A stretch of DNA of 27,756 nt, taken from positions 1 through 27,756 of the forward strand of contig JAVBPA010000082.1 in the NCBI GenBank assembly GCA_031549925.1. Reading direction: 5' to 3'. Shown piece by piece: positions 25,334-27,756 of the stretch; within the stretch, counting starts at the first letter, position 1, and each line of letters starts with the position of its first letter. Under the pieces are notes generated by a model, which saw nothing but the letters and a program-made list of their open reading frames with translations, was not told where the DNA came from and searched no databases. Source of the stretch: JAVBPA01 sp031549925. Lineage in GTDB: Bacteria > Bacillota > Clostridia > Oscillospirales > CAG-272. The translations under genes were made by a program, and so were the position numbers.

Positions 25334-26356
25334 ATGAACACCGAATTCTTCACAGCTCTTGATATGCTTGAAAAAGAGAAAGGTATTCCTTGCGAATATA
25401 TGCTCGAACGGGTCGAAGCGGCTCTCGTCAGCGCATATAAACGCGAAATAGGCGGTAATAATGTACGTGTTATTCTGGATTCGCAAAAAAAAGAAGTTCA
25501 TGTTTTCCAGCAGCTTGAAATTGTAGAAAATGTTGAAAATCCGAATACGCAGATAACACTGGAAGAGGCGCATAAACATAGCCGTCATTATGAGCTGGGC
25601 GGTATATGTGAAATTGAATTAAAACCAAAAAATTTCAGGCGTCTCAGCGCACAAACCGCAAAACAGGTAATAATTCAAGGTATCCGTGAAGCTGAACGCG
25701 GAATGATGATAAAAGAATATGAAAACAAAAAGGAAGAAATCATTACCGCAGTAGTTCAAAAAATCGATCCGATAACCGGAAACGTAACGGTTGACACAGG
25801 AACGAGTATAGCCACACTGTTAAAAACCGAATGTATACCCGGTGAAACCTTCCGCGAAAATGAAAAAATTAAAGTTTTTGTAATGGAAGTCAGAAAAGAA
25901 TCAAGAGGGCCTCTTGTAACATTGTCTCGTACCCATCCCGGACTTGTAAAACGTTTATTTGAACTTGAAGTGCCGGAAATACAGGATGGTGTCGTAATAA
26001 TAAAAAATGTAACCCGCGAAGCCGGATCAAGAACTAAAATGTCGGTATTTTCAAGAGATGAAAATGTAGATCCTATAGGATCCTGTATCGGTAATAAAGG
26101 AATGAGAATTGCCGGGATAGTTGAAGAACTCCGGGGAGAAAAAATCGATATAATAAAATACAGCGATAATCCCGCGGAATATATAAAAGCTGCCCTGTCC
26201 CCCGCTGTTGTAAAAGAAGTTGTAATTGACGGTGAAAAATCCTGCCGTGTAATAGTTGATGTTGATCAATTATCACTTGCTATCGGAAAAGAAGGACAGA
26301 ACGCAAGACTCGCGAACCGCTTGACAGGTTTTAAAATTGACATTAAACCGGAATAA
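25334..26356 (+). CDS. nusA: Transcription termination/antitermination factor NusA
   Basis: 340 aa, the short Firmicute form. The N-terminal RNA-polymerase-binding domain spans about 1-125 (MNTEFFTALDMLEKEKGI). The S1 domain is at about 132-200, followed by two KH domains with CIGNKGMRIAGIVEELRGE at 251-269 and AIGKEGQNARLANRLTG at 316-332. The C-terminal acidic repeats of proteobacterial NusA are absent, as expected for Firmicutes. TTGGAGAT precedes the ATG. Confidence 0.97.
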   Translation: MNTEFFTALDMLEKEKGIPCEYMLERVEAALVSAYKREIGGNNVRVILDSQKKEVHVFQQLEIVENVENPNTQITLEEAHKHSRHYELGGICEIELKPKNFRRLSAQTAKQVIIQGIREAERGMMIKEYENKKEEIITAVVQKIDPITGNVTVDTGTSIATLLKTECIPGETFRENEKIKVFVMEVRKESRGPLVTLSRTHPGLVKRLFELEVPEIQDGVVIIKNVTREAGSRTKMSVFSRDENVDPIGSCIGNKGMRIAGIVEELRGEKIDIIKYSDNPAEYIKAALSPAVVKEVVIDGEKSCRVIVDVDQLSLAIGKEGQNARLANRLTGFKIDIKPE

Positions 26357-26544
26357 TTTAAACTTTTGCTTATATAAATATTATACAGACGCAGTTTATT
26401 ATTCACCAAATTAAAATAAATTCGGCAAATTTTACTTATTAATAAAAAAACGCAATAAATTATTTTATCAAACAACATATAATATATTATTGCACAAATA
26501 AATTAAACCTTGTAAAAAATAAATAAATTGGAGATGATCTCTGT
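26357..26544. other. 188-base gap inside the nusA-infB operon
   Basis: Very AT-rich spacer between nusA and ylxR, unusual in an otherwise tight cluster. I see no promoter with acceptable spacing, no GC-containing hairpin and no small gene with a ribosome site. Confidence 0.4.
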
Positions 26545-26832
26545 TTGCCAAAAACGGATATGCCTAAAAAGAAAATACCGGAGCGTAAATGTACCGGCTG
26601 CGGCGAATCAAAGCCTAAAAATACTTTAATACGTATTGTGAGGTCGCCTGAAGGTGCAATATTTTTAGATTTCACAGGAAAAAAATCCGGGAGAGGTGCA
26701 TATATATGCAAAAATTCTTCCTGTTTTAAGAAAGCGCGCAAAAACCGAGGCTTCGAAAGAAGTCTTGAATGCGTTATTCCGGATGAAATCTATGAAACGC
26801 TGGAATTGGAGCTTAGCAAAAATGGAGTATAA
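26545..26832 (+). CDS. rnpM: YlxR/RnpM family RNA-binding protein
   Basis: 95 aa, the YlxR family, named RnpM in Bacillus because it binds and modulates RNase P. Motifs: RKCTGCGESKPKNTLIRIVR and the positively charged GKKSGRGAYIC with a further Cys pair in the NSSCF region. The start is TTG 26545 with GGAG 11 bases upstream; an in-frame ATG at 26560 has no ribosome site. It overlaps the next gene by 11 bases. Confidence 0.92.
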   Translation: MPKTDMPKKKIPERKCTGCGESKPKNTLIRIVRSPEGAIFLDFTGKKSGRGAYICKNSSCFKKARKNRGFERSLECVIPDEIYETLELELSKNGV

Positions 26833-27214
26833 AGAATTAAACGCAAATCAAAAAAAGCTTGTTTCCATGTTGGGGCTCGCAAAAAAAGCCGGAAAATTAT
26901 TATCCGGAACGGATAAGGTCATATGCGGTTTACGCAGCAGAGAGGTTTTATATGTGCTGCTTGCTTCCGATATATCGGAAAATACAAGACGGCGGCTAAA
27001 CAACAGCTGTTCGTATTATAAAACAGAATACGGTGAGACCGGATTTAATATGGATACATTGTCGCATTTTGTCGGTCAGATGTCACAAACATCAGCAGTG
27101 GCAATCACTAACCGCAGCTTTGCGGATGCAATAAAAAAGATAATTGAAAATACGGAAACGGCTGATATTTTAGTTAAAGCCAACATATCGGAGGTAACAA
27201 TATGTCACAAATGA
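26822..27214 (+). CDS. rplGA: L7Ae-family ribosomal/RNA-binding protein (YlxQ-like)
   Basis: 130 aa. The hallmark is the early GLAKKAGKLLSG motif of bacterial L7Ae-like (kink-turn-binding type) proteins encoded between ylxR and infB. The frame is open 42 codons further upstream inside ylxR, but ATG 26822 has a GGAG 10 bases upstream and begins the family N-terminus (MEYKELNANQKKL), so the extended version is rejected. It overlaps ylxR by 11 nt and infB by 13 nt, suggesting coupled translation. Confidence 0.92.
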   Translation: MEYKELNANQKKLVSMLGLAKKAGKLLSGTDKVICGLRSREVLYVLLASDISENTRRRLNNSCSYYKTEYGETGFNMDTLSHFVGQMSQTSAVAITNRSFADAIKKIIENTETADILVKANISEVTICHK

Positions 27215-27756
27215 AAAAATATAGAATAAATAATATGGCAAAAGATCTGAATGTTAAGAGCAAGGATCTTGTGGATTTACTGGCGGAAAAGGGATTTTCG
27301 GGCAGAACTCATATGGCGGTTATGGAATCAATTGATTACAATGTTTTATTAAATGAACTTACAAAACAGAGTCAAACGGAAAGTATAGATGATTATTTGA
27401 ACGGCAATGTAATTATACCTGCTGCACAGCAAGTAAATCAAGTACAGCAGGATATTGCTTCCGAGTCTTCTGCCGACGAAAAAATCGTATCCACAAAAAA
27501 AGCAACCGAACAAGATAAAACAGAGACTGAAAAACCAGTTGAAAAAGCAGCCGAAATAAAAGAAGAACCATTATTAAATGTATCAAAAACATTATTACAA
27601 AAAGAAAATTCAGATACTATACCGGGTGAAATTTTAATGGAAAAAGCAGAAGATAAAAAACCGGATATTGATAATACCGCAAAAGTTAATTCCGATGCGG
27701 ATTCCACGGTAATACAATCTGCGGAAAAACCGGATTCTAACATACAAAAAGAATCA
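27202..27756 (+). CDS. infB: Translation initiation factor IF-2, N-terminal part
   Basis: 185 codons are visible to the right edge with no stop. It begins MSQMKKYRINNMAKDLNV, the IF-2 N-terminal helical subdomain (KDLVDLLAEKGF), and continues into the long charged Lys/Glu/Ala-rich linker typical before the GTPase domain. The GTP-binding domains would lie outside the window. The start has a full GGAGG site 7 bases upstream and overlaps the L7Ae-family gene by 13 nt. Identity rests on the N-domain and the canonical gene order. Confidence 0.94.
   Translation, partial: MSQMKKYRINNMAKDLNVKSKDLVDLLAEKGFSGRTHMAVMESIDYNVLLNELTKQSQTESIDDYLNGNVIIPAAQQVNQVQQDIASESSADEKIVSTKKATEQDKTETEKPVEKAAEIKEEPLLNVSKTLLQKENSDTIPGEILMEKAEDKKPDIDNTAKVNSDADSTVIQSAEKPDSNIQKES

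Noticed and set aside
26696..26821. 42-codon upstream extension of the L7Ae-family gene
   Set aside because: Overlaps ylxR in another frame; the ATG at 26822 has the ribosome site and the family N-terminus.

Overview
The window is AT-rich chromosomal DNA with gene order and signals typical of an uncultured member of the Clostridia (Firmicutes). Evidence: sigma-A promoters (TTGACA-N17-TATAAT type), strong GGAGG ribosome sites, frequent GTG/TTG starts, a prs-pth-mfd-foldase cluster, and a rimP-nusA-ylxR-rplGA-infB cluster. No tRNA, rRNA, CRISPR array, insertion sequence or prophage gene was found. Species cannot be named from this sequence.

Layout. (1) 1-2926, minus strand: purF (cut by the left edge) and purE, preceded by two membrane-protein genes of unknown function, with a promoter and a strong leader hairpin at the head. 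(2) 2981-3841, minus: a sugar-phosphate isomerase/epimerase-type TIM barrel with its own promoter. (3) 4038-8039, plus: a consensus promoter driving an adenylate-forming acyl ligase, an acyl carrier protein, a membrane-anchored degenerate NERD-domain protein and a cytosolic BNR/sialidase-like protein. (4) 8067-14500, plus: a compact, mostly overlapping phosphate operon pstS-pstC-pstA-pstB-phoU-phoB-phoR with a candidate Pho box. PstS has its two halves in swapped order. A perfect 15-bp bidirectional terminator ends the operon. (5) 14741-16323, minus: a two-gene Zn/Mn-type ABC importer (permease and ATPase), whose promoter also carries a Pho-box-like pair of repeats. (6) 16481-24332, plus: prs behind a long leader that can fold into several nested helices, then pth, mfd, a PrsA-like lipoprotein, an endonuclease/exonuclease/phosphatase-family protein and a zinc-ribbon protein. 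(7) 24402-27756, plus: a strong promoter, a roughly 390-nt leader with two mutually exclusive hairpins, then rimP-nusA-ylxR-rplGA-infB (infB cut by the right edge).

How the genes fit together. prs makes PRPP, which PurF consumes in the first step of purine synthesis, with PurE acting later in the pathway. PhoR/PhoB and PhoU sense and control phosphate uptake by PstSCAB. The right end is the transcription/translation cluster. Most genes are conserved housekeeping genes. The less ordinary signals are the structured leaders of prs, rimP and the 2812 gene, the swapped PstS halves, the shared Pho-box-like promoter layout, and the ligase-ACP-NERD-BNR group.
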